Origin: JBFLYO01 sp040756745
GTDB lineage: Bacteria; Bacteroidota; Ignavibacteria; UBA10030; UBA6906
DNA: 64,000 nucleotides
Assembly: GCA_040756745.1 (NCBI GenBank)
Contig: JBFLYO010000002.1
Span: 62,001-126,000 of the forward strand
Reading direction: 5' to 3'
The first letter of the stretch is position 1. The number at the start of each line of letters is the position of its first letter. Below the pieces are notes generated by a model. That model saw only the letters and a program-made list of their open reading frames with translations. It did no database searches and was not told the DNA's origin. This document shows, piece after piece, positions 32,607 to 42,300 of the stretch. The position numbers were made by a program, and so were the translations under genes.

Positions 32607-34789
32607 CGCACCTCTCCTTCATTGACGGCGGAAGAGCGGGGTGCCCGGCCCACGGCCATCTCGGCGAGGGCGAAGAGCACGGCCAGCACGAGGAAATGAC
32701 GCCACAACTCCACCCCGAATCGTGACTGTCGTATATGCTCTGCGGCCGAGGCATCGGGCGCGATACGCCTGACTGCCGACGGAGTAACCCCGGCGATGTT
32801 CCAGAACCGAGCGAGCTCGTCATCACTGACGGTCCGGAGGTCGGATTCCTCCGGGGCAACGTTTGCAACACCGGCGCTCACGGGCCTTCGCACCTCTCCT
32901 GCCTCCTGCCGGTCGGGCACCACCGTGTAGACTCCCGGCTCAACTGCCGCGGGAACATCGAAGAGTGCAAGGCCCGTCACCGGCTGGAACGCCGGGACGA
33001 TCCGACTCGTGACGCCGTCCGGCTGAACGAGCGAATACGTTTCCCTCTCCGAGAATCCGCGCAGGCGAGCTGTGAATTGGAGCGGCTCGCCCGCCGTGAC
33101 TGGGGTTGCCGTCGATGCTCCTCCCGCGAGGTACATCACGGACCGGTGAAGCAGAGGGGCGAACAGACCCTTGCTGGGAAAGTCCGACCAGTCGAGCCCC
33201 GCCTCGACCGCGAACATCATGATGCGCCCTCGCTCCAGCACATACTCGCTCAGGAACGGTGCGCCGTTGGACAGGCTGATGACGGTGACCCCGCGTGACC
33301 CTGTCGACATGGCCATCGTTGTCAGAATTCGGGGGGACTCTACCGAGGGCTCCTTTCTCCTGCCTCGTCTGGGAGTCTCAAACATGCCCTCGAACAGCGG
33401 ATGGCTGAAATCCACATTTCCGAATGTCAAGAACGTCCCCTGCGGCTGTGTCACCGGCCCGCTCCCCCAGTGGGGAATCCCGAGCTCTTTCAACAGCCCT
33501 TCATTGTACAGCAGCGGTATGGAACCTGTGCCGGGGAATACGACGAGTCCCCCACCCCCCCTCACGAACCGCGCAATTCGCCGGGCGTCGGCAGTGGAGG
33601 GTCCCCTATGCCCGCAGAGCATCAGCACATCAAACCGGTCCAGATCCGCCGCTGCAAGGCCGGCTTCGTTGGTCTGCCTGACGACGAACGTGCCGGCGAG
33701 CGACGTGTCGCTGCCGAGAGTAAGGGCCAGCGCCGGAAGTGCGGTCGCACCGGCAGCGGAACCCGATGCGAGTACCCTGATTTCATCCGGCACCTGAAGC
33801 GTGAAGTATCGCCTGTTGTCCTCCTCCAGAAGGTCGTCCTCAATCTCCGCATACCCTCCCTGGATCCCCCGTCGGGTGGGGGTGCACCGAAACTCCTGTT
33901 CGATCGACGTGTGCGCAGGGAGATCGACGGCCCGTTGAGCAACTCTGGTTCCTTCCAGATAGATGCTTGCGACCACGTTATGCAGGGGAGTGTCGCCGAA
34001 GTTGCCGATCCGTGCCGTCACCCGCACCGGTTTCCCGGGAACGACGATCCTGCTCGTCACGCTGACAGACGTAATGCCCGCATTCTCGAGGCGTGCGGGG
34101 GGAGAAGAAAGGAGAAACACCCGGACCTGCGGATCGATCGCAACAATGCTGTCCCCCGGCTGGCCCCCCCTCGTGATCTGCGCTGCCTGGCCGTCGGTGA
34201 CAAGCATGATCTCCTTGTTGGCGTCGGACGATGCGGCAAGAATTCCCGCGGCCGTCCGAAGAGCGGTGCGGAACGGCGTCGACGACGCGGAGATTGTCAT
34301 CTGTTCCACGACCGATTGAACGGACGACGGCGTCCGGGGTGCGGAGGGGGTCGCGTCAGGCCGCGCCTCGGAGAGCGGGATGACGTAGAGACGGTCGCCG
34401 TCCCGGGCAAGTGATGCAATCCGTACGGCAGTCTGCTGCGCACGCGCGAACGCGCTTCCACGTTCGTCGCGAACCGCCATGCTCGGCGAGTCGTCGATCA
34501 GGATCACCATCGTGCTGGCGGCGTCCGCTGCGCCGAGTCCCGCGATGGAACCGCGGAGGGCGGGCCGGGAGAATGCCAGCACCAGGGCAACGATGAGAAG
34601 CGTGCGCAGTGCCAGGAGGAGGAGTTGCCTGATTCGCACTCTGCGCATGGACGTGCGCTGAAGTTCCTTGAGGAACCGGAGCGAACTGAAATCGACAGTG
34701 CGGAGTTTGCGGAGGTTCAGCAGGTGGAGAAGGAGAGGGATCGTCGCTGCGGCAAGGCCGAAGAGGACAAATGGGTTCAAAAATGTCAT
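32603..34789 (-). CDS. BatA/VWA-domain membrane protein
   Basis: A 728-residue inner-membrane protein. The N-terminus MTFLNPFVLFGLAAATIPLLLHLLN plus RTVDFSSLRFLKEL is the BatA (aerotolerance) N-terminal domain with membrane helices to about residue 75. A von Willebrand A-like region follows (VILIDDSPSMA, a MIDAS-type Asp-x-Ser-x-Ser). CARDB-like and glutamine-amidotransferase-like segments come next, and a final helix (ELWRHFLVLAVLFALAEM). The start at 34789 is chosen because the upstream run of Phe codons is not part of the family. Such proteins often work with MoxR ATPases, but none is here. Confidence 0.8.
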   Translation of the reverse strand: MTFLNPFVLFGLAAATIPLLLHLLNLRKLRTVDFSSLRFLKELQRTSMRRVRIRQLLLLALRTLLIVALVLAFSRPALRGSIAGLGAADAASTMVILIDDSPSMAVRDERGSAFARAQQTAVRIASLARDGDRLYVIPLSEARPDATPSAPRTPSSVQSVVEQMTISASSTPFRTALRTAAGILAASSDANKEIMLVTDGQAAQITRGGQPGDSIVAIDPQVRVFLLSSPPARLENAGITSVSVTSRIVVPGKPVRVTARIGNFGDTPLHNVVASIYLEGTRVAQRAVDLPAHTSIEQEFRCTPTRRGIQGGYAEIEDDLLEEDNRRYFTLQVPDEIRVLASGSAAGATALPALALTLGSDTSLAGTFVVRQTNEAGLAAADLDRFDVLMLCGHRGPSTADARRIARFVRGGGGLVVFPGTGSIPLLYNEGLLKELGIPHWGSGPVTQPQGTFLTFGNVDFSHPLFEGMFETPRRGRRKEPSVESPRILTTMAMSTGSRGVTVISLSNGAPFLSEYVLERGRIMMFAVEAGLDWSDFPSKGLFAPLLHRSVMYLAGGASTATPVTAGEPLQFTARLRGFSERETYSLVQPDGVTSRIVPAFQPVTGLALFDVPAAVEPGVYTVVPDRQEAGEVRRPVSAGVANVAPEESDLRTVSDDELARFWNIAGVTPSAVRRIAPDASAAEHIRQSRFGVELWRHFLVLAVLFALAEMAVGRAPRSSAVNEGEVR

Positions 34790-34869
34790 CACAAAAAAGA
34801 AGAAGAAAATCCCCAACAATTGCAACCCACGGTTGCGGGTGCGCCATCCCGCCGGTGATGCGGAGTTTC

Positions 34870-34898
34870 TTGATTTTCCTGGACAAATCAGGTACTTT
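34870..34898 (+). promoter_or_regulatory. sigma70-like promoter of the patatin-Omp85 gene
   Basis: TTGATT (34870-34875), 17 bp, TACTTT (34893-34898), about 29 nt before the expected leader end at the ATG at 34934. Confidence 0.6.
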
Positions 34899-34933
34899 AG
34901 ATCAATTCATCCATCCTTCCCGTTCTGACCTCA

Positions 34934-37678
34934 ATGCGTCGCCGGCACGGCATTGTGCTCACTTCATTCCTCCCGGCTCTGGCGCATCTGATGCTGCTTC
35001 ACGCCGTTGCAGGGGAACCGATTGTCCTGCGTCCCAAGTATGACACGACGCGGGCCGCGCCGCTTCCGTTCGGATTCCCCCGTGAGCTCAAGCGGCCGCA
35101 CGTGGCCCTGGTGCTCACCGGAGGGGGCGCGCGGGGGGTGGCGCAGATCGGCGCGCTCCGCGTCATGGAACGGCATCGAATCCCGATCGACTTCATCGCA
35201 GCCACGAGCATGGGGGCGATCGTTGGCGGCCTCTACGCTTCCGGGTATACCGTCGCAGAGATTGAGTCGCTGGCCCTCAACACCCCCTGGGACGATGTCC
35301 TCTCACTGACGGAAGAAACGAAGCGCCGGGAGCTGTTTGTGGACCAGAAAATCGCAGGCGACCGGAGCTTTCTTGCCGTCCGGTTCCAGGGGTTCACTCC
35401 TGTCCTCCCTCCGGCCGTCTCCAGCGGGCAACGGCTGACGGATTTTCTTAACGCTCAGGTCCTACAGGCCCTTTACCATCCCATCCCCGATTTCGATCAT
35501 CTGAAGATTCCGTTCCGTGCCGTGGCGACCGACATTGTATCCGGAAACAGGGCTGTCCTCGGCAAGGGCTCGCTTGCGGAAGCGCTGCGCGCAAGCGCGA
35601 CGGTGCCGCTCCTGTTCAACCCGATCGAGAAGGATTCTATGCAGCTGGTCGATGGCGGGCTTGTCGCCAATATCCCGGTTGATGTGGCACGGGAGCGTGG
35701 GTACGACATCATCGTCGTGGTGAATTCCACGAGCGGACTCCGGACCCCGGAGGAGATGAAGGCCCCCTGGCAGAAGGCCGACCAGATCATGAGCATTATG
35801 ATGAGATTGATCAACGAACGCCAATTGGGGCGTGCGGACGTAGTGATCACTCCGGTCGTCGGCAAACACTCCTCGTCGGATTTCCACGGCCTCGACACGC
35901 TCATCCGTGCCGGCGAGGCGGCGACGGAGGCCCGGATTCCGGACATCCTTGCGCTCTATGAGCGGAAGCTCGAGGAGATGCAGGGGGGGCAGGGCGATTC
36001 CCTGATGCTGAAGCCGCATCCGACGGTGACCATCGACGGCGGACCCGTTTCCGATTCCCTCCGGGTGTTCGTTGAGGCCGCCGGGGGCGGTCAGGGCATG
36101 GCAGTCAGTGACGTGCGCCAACGCCTTGATGCGCTGTACACTTCCGGCGATTACCGCGATGTCGAAGCGGAGATTTTGGCCGACAGCACGAACAGCCGCA
36201 TCAGATATGCTCTTGTCCCCAATCCCGTCCTGACGTCGATCAGATTCGAGGGTGCGAGGCTAATGTCCGACTCGTCGCTCCTTGTCCCGTTTGCTCCACT
36301 TATCGGAAGGCCGGTGAACCCTCACACGATACAGAGCGCGGCGGAGGGCGCGATCCGGTTGTACCGGACACGCGGATACTCCCTTGCACGCATTGACACC
36401 ATGATGTTTGAGGCCGCCACGGGGTTGCTGCGCGTACGAATGAACGAGGGGATCATCCACGCCATCGAAGTTCAGGGAGGCGACCGAACGCAGGATGCCT
36501 TCGTCCTGCGGGAATTCCCGCTTGCCGCGGGGGAGGTGTTCCAAATCGACAGAGCGCGCCGGGGCGTGACCAATGTCAACAGTACCACGTTGTTCGAATA
36601 TGTGTACCTCGAGGTCACATACAACGCGGGCCAGCCGGTGCTGACAATCCGGTTGAAGGAGCGTCCATCGCAGCTCGTCCGGTTCGGATTGCGGGCCGAT
36701 AGCGAGCGAAGTCTCCAGGGACTCATCGACATCCGCGATGAGAACTTCCAGGGTTCCGGCATGGACCTGGGACTCACGGTTGCGGGAGGGGATCGAAACC
36801 TGGATGCCGTGCTGGAGTACAAGGCGCGGCGCCTGTTCGACTCGTACCTCACGGTTGGTGTAGGGGGGTTCTACCGAATGAAACAGAGCTATCTGTACGC
36901 CGACAATCCCAGCAGTCCGCCGAACCGGTGGTACCGCGACCGGGTGGGCGAATACCGCGAGGCGAGGTATGGGGCGACCGTGTCGTTCGGGAGTCAGCTT
37001 GAACGCCTTGGGAACGCCAGCGTCGAGTTGATTCTCCAGAATGTCCGTGTGACGAGTCTCGACCGGGCCGACGTGCTCGAGGAATCGTACCGTCTCAACA
37101 TGATCAGGCTCGGGACGGTGATCGACACAAAAGACCGATTTCCGTTCCCCACCGTCGGCGTGGGGTTGGACCTCTCCTATGAATTCGCATTTGAGGGGAT
37201 CGGCAGTGAGAGAAGCTATAACGCGCTGCGCGTGATGTACGAAACATACAGCACGTGGGGTGTGCGCCACACACTCCACCCGCGTTTTACGATGGGCTTT
37301 GCCGATAAGACGATGCCCTTCGCGCAGCAATTCCGTCTCGGGGGTCGGGACAATTTCTTCGGGCTGCGTGAAGACGACCGGCGGGGGAGGCAGTTGTTGC
37401 TCCTGAACCTGGAATACCGTTATTTTGTTCCGTTCCGGATCCTCTTCGATGCCTATCTCCGGGTGCGGTATGACCTTGGCACGATTTCCGCCGTTCCCGA
37501 GGAGATCAAGTTCAGCACGCTGCGCCATGGCGTCGGCGCTGAGTTTGCCCTCGACACACCAGTTGGGCAGGCTGCCATTGGCGTCGGCAAGAGTTTCTAT
37601 TTCCTCAGGGACCTCCCGCAGAACCCGCTGCAAGAGGGACCGTTCGTGTTCTATTTTGCGATAGGCTATCAACCGTGA
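34934..37678 (+). CDS. Patatin-like phospholipase fused to an Omp85-type barrel (type Vd autotransporter-like)
   Basis: A 914-residue surface-directed protein. After a signal peptide (about residues 1-27) comes a patatin domain: oxyanion loop GGGARGVAQIGAL (about 63-75), nucleophile region AATSMGAIVGGLYASG (about 93-108, with Ala where the usual G-x-S-x-G has its first Gly), and the catalytic Asp in LVDGGLVANIP. A POTRA-like segment (about 425-530) and a 16-strand-type beta-barrel ending QEGPFVFYFAIGYQP follow. PlpD-like proteins use the barrel to present the lipase outside. The substituted elbow residue could lower activity. Confidence 0.9.
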   Translation: MRRRHGIVLTSFLPALAHLMLLHAVAGEPIVLRPKYDTTRAAPLPFGFPRELKRPHVALVLTGGGARGVAQIGALRVMERHRIPIDFIAATSMGAIVGGLYASGYTVAEIESLALNTPWDDVLSLTEETKRRELFVDQKIAGDRSFLAVRFQGFTPVLPPAVSSGQRLTDFLNAQVLQALYHPIPDFDHLKIPFRAVATDIVSGNRAVLGKGSLAEALRASATVPLLFNPIEKDSMQLVDGGLVANIPVDVARERGYDIIVVVNSTSGLRTPEEMKAPWQKADQIMSIMMRLINERQLGRADVVITPVVGKHSSSDFHGLDTLIRAGEAATEARIPDILALYERKLEEMQGGQGDSLMLKPHPTVTIDGGPVSDSLRVFVEAAGGGQGMAVSDVRQRLDALYTSGDYRDVEAEILADSTNSRIRYALVPNPVLTSIRFEGARLMSDSSLLVPFAPLIGRPVNPHTIQSAAEGAIRLYRTRGYSLARIDTMMFEAATGLLRVRMNEGIIHAIEVQGGDRTQDAFVLREFPLAAGEVFQIDRARRGVTNVNSTTLFEYVYLEVTYNAGQPVLTIRLKERPSQLVRFGLRADSERSLQGLIDIRDENFQGSGMDLGLTVAGGDRNLDAVLEYKARRLFDSYLTVGVGGFYRMKQSYLYADNPSSPPNRWYRDRVGEYREARYGATVSFGSQLERLGNASVELILQNVRVTSLDRADVLEESYRLNMIRLGTVIDTKDRFPFPTVGVGLDLSYEFAFEGIGSERSYNALRVMYETYSTWGVRHTLHPRFTMGFADKTMPFAQQFRLGGRDNFFGLREDDRRGRQLLLLNLEYRYFVPFRILFDAYLRVRYDLGTISAVPEEIKFSTLRHGVGAEFALDTPVGQAAIGVGKSFYFLRDLPQNPLQEGPFVFYFAIGYQP

Positions 37679-37718
37679 TCTCATCTCTCGGAACGGAGAC
37701 AATCGGAGAAGACACCCC

Positions 37719-37982
37719 ATGACCACAAAGCCACCGGCACAGGTCCACAAGGCCGACGCATCGGCCGTCGAGGCGCTCGCGTATGCCAGCGCTGAGGGCA
37801 TTCCGGTCGTTGAGCCACATGACCGCGATCGTCTTGGATTCAACATCTGGCGCGTTCTTGCACTGAAGAATGATACCCTCGAGCACGCGATTACCTCCGC
37901 GGGCGCGAGGATGCTGATCGGCGAGGAGGAAGCAGTGGCGAAGGTCCGGGCGTTTCTCCAGAGCAAGGGAATGACCCTCTGA
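37719..37982 (+). CDS. Small hypothetical protein
   Basis: An 87-residue product that I do not recognise. It has no signal peptide, membrane segment or Cys. The sequence is acidic-to-neutral with a helix-rich C-terminus (EEEAVAKVRAFLQSKGM) and a central FNIWRVLALKNDTLE. A GGAGAAG ribosome site lies ahead of its ATG and the SDR gene begins 40 nt downstream, so it is probably co-transcribed with it. Codon use looks like its neighbours. Confidence 0.55.
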   Translation: MTTKPPAQVHKADASAVEALAYASAEGIPVVEPHDRDRLGFNIWRVLALKNDTLEHAITSAGARMLIGEEEAVAKVRAFLQSKGMTL

Positions 37983-38022
37983 TGATCCAGACGTTGCGGA
38001 CGAACGGCTCCTGAGCGCAGCA

Positions 38023-38820
38023 ATGGACCTTGGGATCAACAACAGGGTGGCAATTGTCTGCGCTGCAAGCCAGGGATTGGGGAAGGCGACGGCGGCCGCG
38101 TTCGCGCGCGAGGGGGCACATGTGGTCATCTGTTCGCGCGACCGCAGGAAGCTCGCTGCGGCGGCAAAGGAAATCCGTCAGGGTGCGGCCGATGGTGTGA
38201 CGGTGATCGCGGTGACGGCCGATCTTACCAGGCCTGCGCAGATCACCCGCATGGTTACCGCCACGGCGCGGCGGTTTGGCCGGATCGATATCCTGGTGAC
38301 GAATGCCGGCGGCCCGCCGGTTGCAGCATTCCCTGACATCGACGACGCCGCGTGGCAGCGGGGGATCGATCTGAATCTCATGAGCACTGTCCGCTGCATT
38401 CGCGCAGTGTTACCGCACATGCGGAAGCAGCGCTGGGGGCGGATCATCGCCATCACGTCGCTGACTGCCAAGCAACCTGCCGAGGATCTGGTCGTCTCCT
38501 CCACGGTGCGTCCCGGCATCCTGGGCCTGGTCAAGGTCCTGGCGAATCAGTACACGAAAGAAGGAGTGCTCGTCAACAGCGTCGCACCCGGCTACATCCT
38601 TACCGCGCGCCAGAAGGAAATCGTCGGGACCCGCAGCGCGGCGCTCGGGATCTCTCACGACGAATATCTCCGGCGGCTTGCCAGCGGCATTCCCGCGGGG
38701 CGACTCGGTTCGCCGGAGGAGCTCGCTGAGGTGATCGTCTTTCTCGGATCCGAACGGGCGAGCTACGTGAGTGGGACGACGATCAGCGTGGATGGCGGGC
38801 TGATGAAGGGGCTGTTCTGA
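38023..38820 (+). CDS. SDR family oxidoreductase with a non-canonical active site
   Basis: A 265-residue classical SDR. The cofactor motif AIVCAASQGLGKATA (about residues 10-24), NAGG (about 89-92) and the PG-x-I region NSVAPGYILTAR are typical. The catalytic Tyr-x-x-x-Lys is replaced by SSTVRPGILGLVK, leaving no Tyr at the expected place. Some 3-oxoacyl reductase-like SDRs share this SN/SS-x-x-R form. Its activity is therefore uncertain. The stop shares one base with the ATG of the next gene (TGATG), so the two are coupled. Confidence 0.85.
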   Translation: MDLGINNRVAIVCAASQGLGKATAAAFAREGAHVVICSRDRRKLAAAAKEIRQGAADGVTVIAVTADLTRPAQITRMVTATARRFGRIDILVTNAGGPPVAAFPDIDDAAWQRGIDLNLMSTVRCIRAVLPHMRKQRWGRIIAITSLTAKQPAEDLVVSSTVRPGILGLVKVLANQYTKEGVLVNSVAPGYILTARQKEIVGTRSAALGISHDEYLRRLASGIPAGRLGSPEELAEVIVFLGSERASYVSGTTISVDGGLMKGLF

Positions 38821-39353
38821 TGGCCATCGTGACCGAAATGCACCTTCCGGGGGGCGAACCGAAGGGGGAGCGGTTCAATTACCGGGGGATGCACCGTTAC
38901 CTCGTGACATTGCTTACCGGCAGAGCCGGCGAGTCACTTGCCGAACGCGGGAAGGTCCTGCGCATCCTCGAGACCCTCCGGACCTCATGCCGCGATTGTC
39001 AGTTCGAAACCTACGCTTACTGCTTCCTCCCCGACCGGCTGGTGTTGATCGTCAGGGGACGGAGCGACGAATCGGATCTGAAAAAGTTCCTTGCGGAGTT
39101 CCGCGCGGGATCGTCCTCCGCTGTCGCCGCAGAATCCGGGCCTCACCTCTGGACTCGCAAGTATCAGGAGCGGGTTCTTCGCAAGACGGAGCGATCGCGG
39201 GAGGTCGCCGCCGAAGTCTTCCGGCTTCCGGTGAAGGCGGGGCTTGCCGCCACACCCGGCGCGTACGAGTTCCAGGGATCGTTTGTGCTGCCGTCGATTG
39301 AAGTGGATACGGCCAAAGAGAGAACGAAGAGAGTAGAGAGGAGAGAAAGGTGA
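38820..39353 (+). CDS. Degenerate REP-associated (Y1/RAYT-like) transposase-derived protein
   Basis: A 177-residue protein with the shape of a RAYT/IS200-type transposase. It has an opening YRGMHRYLVTLLTGRA, an AYCFLPDRLVLIVRG strand where active enzymes have a His-hydrophobic-His (as in MPNHVHLL), LKKFLAEFRAGSSSA, then LWTRKYQERVLRK, which keeps the Tyr region, and LPVKAGLAATPGAYEFQGS. Both metal-binding His are absent, so DNA nicking is unlikely. It is coupled to the SDR gene by TGATG and its 3' end is a purine-rich tail (AKERTKRVERRER). This suggests domestication, which is inference. Confidence 0.7.
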   Translation: MAIVTEMHLPGGEPKGERFNYRGMHRYLVTLLTGRAGESLAERGKVLRILETLRTSCRDCQFETYAYCFLPDRLVLIVRGRSDESDLKKFLAEFRAGSSSAVAAESGPHLWTRKYQERVLRKTERSREVAAEVFRLPVKAGLAATPGAYEFQGSFVLPSIEVDTAKERTKRVERRER

Positions 39354-39370
39354 AGCAAGATCGCTTCCCC

Positions 39371-42300
39371 TTAGCCCAGCATAGGAGCGTGCAGGATCTC
39401 CCGCACCGAGCGGGCAACTTCCTCCGGCAGGTAAGGCTTTTGCAGGAATCCGCTTGCGCCGAGTGAGAGCAGCTCGGTTTTGGCTTCAGGATCGATGTAG
39501 CCGGTGGCGATGAGGACGCGTGCGGTAGGCTGGAGCGTCCGGATGCGCAGGAAAACGTCGCGGCCACTCATCCGCGGCAGGCCGATGTCGGTGATAACGA
39601 GTGCAATGTCGTCGCCGAACGTTTCAAACATGCTCACGGCCTGTTCGCCGTCTGATGCTGCGAGCACCGTGTACCCCGCCCCTTCGAGGGTCGCTTTCAG
39701 CAGGTCGCAGAGGAGCGGTTCATCCTCCGCGATGAGGAGTGTCTCCGTTCCTCCGGCGACATCGGCATGGATCACTTCAGCTGCGGTCTCTGCTGCCGAG
39801 GGAACGGCCGGGATGGGAAAGTAGAGTTGGAAGCGCGTCCCCTTCCCCGGTGAAGAATCGACCGTGATGTATCCCCCGTGTGCTTCCACGATCCCGTACA
39901 CGACGGAGAGCCCCAGCCCTGTCCCTTTCCCCAGCTCCTTGGTGGTGAAGAAGGGTTCGAAGATTCTCCGCTTTGTCTCTTCGTCCATACCCGCCCCCGA
40001 GTCGGCGACGGTGAGGCAGACGTACCGTGGTTCTTGCAGCTCCGCCGGAGGCGCAGGGGGGGCGAGCCGGGTGCTGATCGAAATCATCCCCCCTTCCGGC
40101 ATGGCGTCGCGGGCATTGACGCAGAGGTTGAGGAGCGTCTGGTGCACTTGCGTCCGGTCTGCGTCGATGAGCGGGAGCGTGGAGTCGAGATCCAGCGCAA
40201 TGGCGATCGTCCGCGGGAATGTCTCTTCCAGCATGCGCCCCAGCTCAGCCACGACATCGTTGAGGCTGACGGGTTCAAACTTCACGTCGGCTTTTCTCGC
40301 GAAAGTCAGGATCTGTCGCACCAGGCTTGCCCCACGGTCGGCCGCCTTGTGGATTGCCGCGATGCTCCGCTTCAGCCGCGGCTCATCCGACGCCACCTCG
40401 GGGAGAAGGGACGCATGCCCGAGGATGATGCCGAGCAGGTTGTTGAAATCGTGTGCGATGCCTCCCGCAAGCGTTCCCAGCGACTCGAGCTTCTGGGCCT
40501 GGAGGAGCTGCTGTTGGAGGAATTTCCGTTCGGAGATGTCAATCGTTGAGGCGATGACGCGCGAGAGACAGCGCTCGTGGCCGGGGGCGACAGAAACGCG
40601 CACGACCACGTTCATCAGACGACCATCGATTCTGCGTGTCACCGTTTCCCCCATGTAGACCGCATGCCCTTCGGCGAGCGACGCGATTTCCTCTGCGTAC
40701 TGCAGAATGCCTTCCTCACCGTAGATGGTCGGGAGATACTCCCTGAATTCCTCCTTGGTCCGGGCGCCATAGAGTTCGAGCGTCGCGCGGTTCACATCGA
40801 CGAGCTTCACCATCCGCTTGCACCGGAGAACCTCTGCGGGGTGGGCAGCGAAGTATGCGCGGAGGTCCGTGTGTCCAGATTCCCTCAGCATGTCGAGGTG
40901 CATCTTCAGGTCGGATGCATCTTCCTCTCTGAGGGCGACCGCGGAATCTTCAAAGAGTCCCCGATAGCGCTGTTCGCTTTGCAGGAGCGCCTGTTCGGCA
41001 CGGTTGCGCTCGGTGACGTCCTGGAGAACCGCAAGTGAGCGAACCACATGCCCCTCCTGGTCCCGTTCCGCGATCGCGGAGAGCGTGATGTCGATGACCC
41101 TCCCGTCCTTTGTCACCAGCTCATATGGTACGTTTGTGCAGTATCCTGTCTTGAAGAATTCGGGCAGGATGTGCATCTGCGCGTACCGACGCGACGCTTC
41201 GGTGAGGAAATCGGTCGAGGGGCGCCCGATCACCTCCTCCCGTGCGTACCCCATGACGCGCAGCCAGTAGTCGCTGACGCTGAGCAGTCTGCCCCTATTG
41301 TCGATCGAATGGAGCATCACCGGAGTATTATTGTAGAGGGAGCGGTACCGGCGTTCGTTTTCCCGGAGGGCCTCATCGGCGCGCTTGCGGTCGATCGCCA
41401 TGGCGATCTGCGTCGAGACGAACGTAAGAATCTCGCGATGCTCTGCCCTGAAGCGGACTCCCGGCGAGTAGCTCTGGACTACGAGGGCGCCGAATGCCCT
41501 GCTGCCGGCGATCAGCGGGACCCCCAGCCAGTCGAGCGACGGAGCCCCCATTTCGACCGCGGCACCCCGCTCGATCAGGTCGTGAAAGACTTCGGGCGAT
41601 GCGAGGAGCGGCTCCCCCGTCCGGACGACGTACTCGGTGAGGCCCTTGCCCGGAGGGCGGGGGGCCGGCGGCTCGTCCATCTCATCCACAAAGTAGGGGA
41701 ATGTCAGAAGGCCCGAGCCCTCCTCCATCACGGCGATGTAGAAATTCCGGGCCGGCATCAGGTCGCCGATGATCTCATGGATGGCGCGGTAGAGGTCCCG
41801 CAGGTTCTCCGTGGTGTTCACCGCCGCAGCGATCCGGTACGTTGCAGTCTGCACCCGCTCGGCCTGTTTGCGGGCGGTGACGTCGCGCGCGACCGCTACG
41901 ATCGCCACCGGCTCATCCTCGTCGTTGCGCACGACGGATGTCCAGACCTCAAGTGGGAAGGATGACCCGTCCTTGCGGATCCCAAGCGACTCTCCCTGAT
42001 ACCCGCCGCGCCCTGATGAGGAGGCAATCTCCCGGCGTGGCGGCGTCCCGGGTGCAGGAGCCCCGCCGATGGAGATATCCTTGCCGAGGACCTCCTCTTC
42101 GGCGTAGCCAAACATCTGCAGGAATGACTCGTTGATGAACAAGAGGCGCCCGTCGAGGTCGGCGATCAACACGGCGTCGCGCGTCGATGCAACGGTCTGA
42201 GCAAGGAGCCGGATCTGGCGGTCCGCCTGCCGCCGCTCGGTGACGTCGACTGACGCTCCGGTGATGCCGCTGATCGTCCCAGCCCGGTCCCGGATGGGTT

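Noticed and set aside
34790..34825. Phe-rich N-terminal extension of the BatA/VWA protein
   Set aside because: The family N-terminus begins at MTFLNPF. The extension is an out-of-family artefact of an A/T-rich leader.
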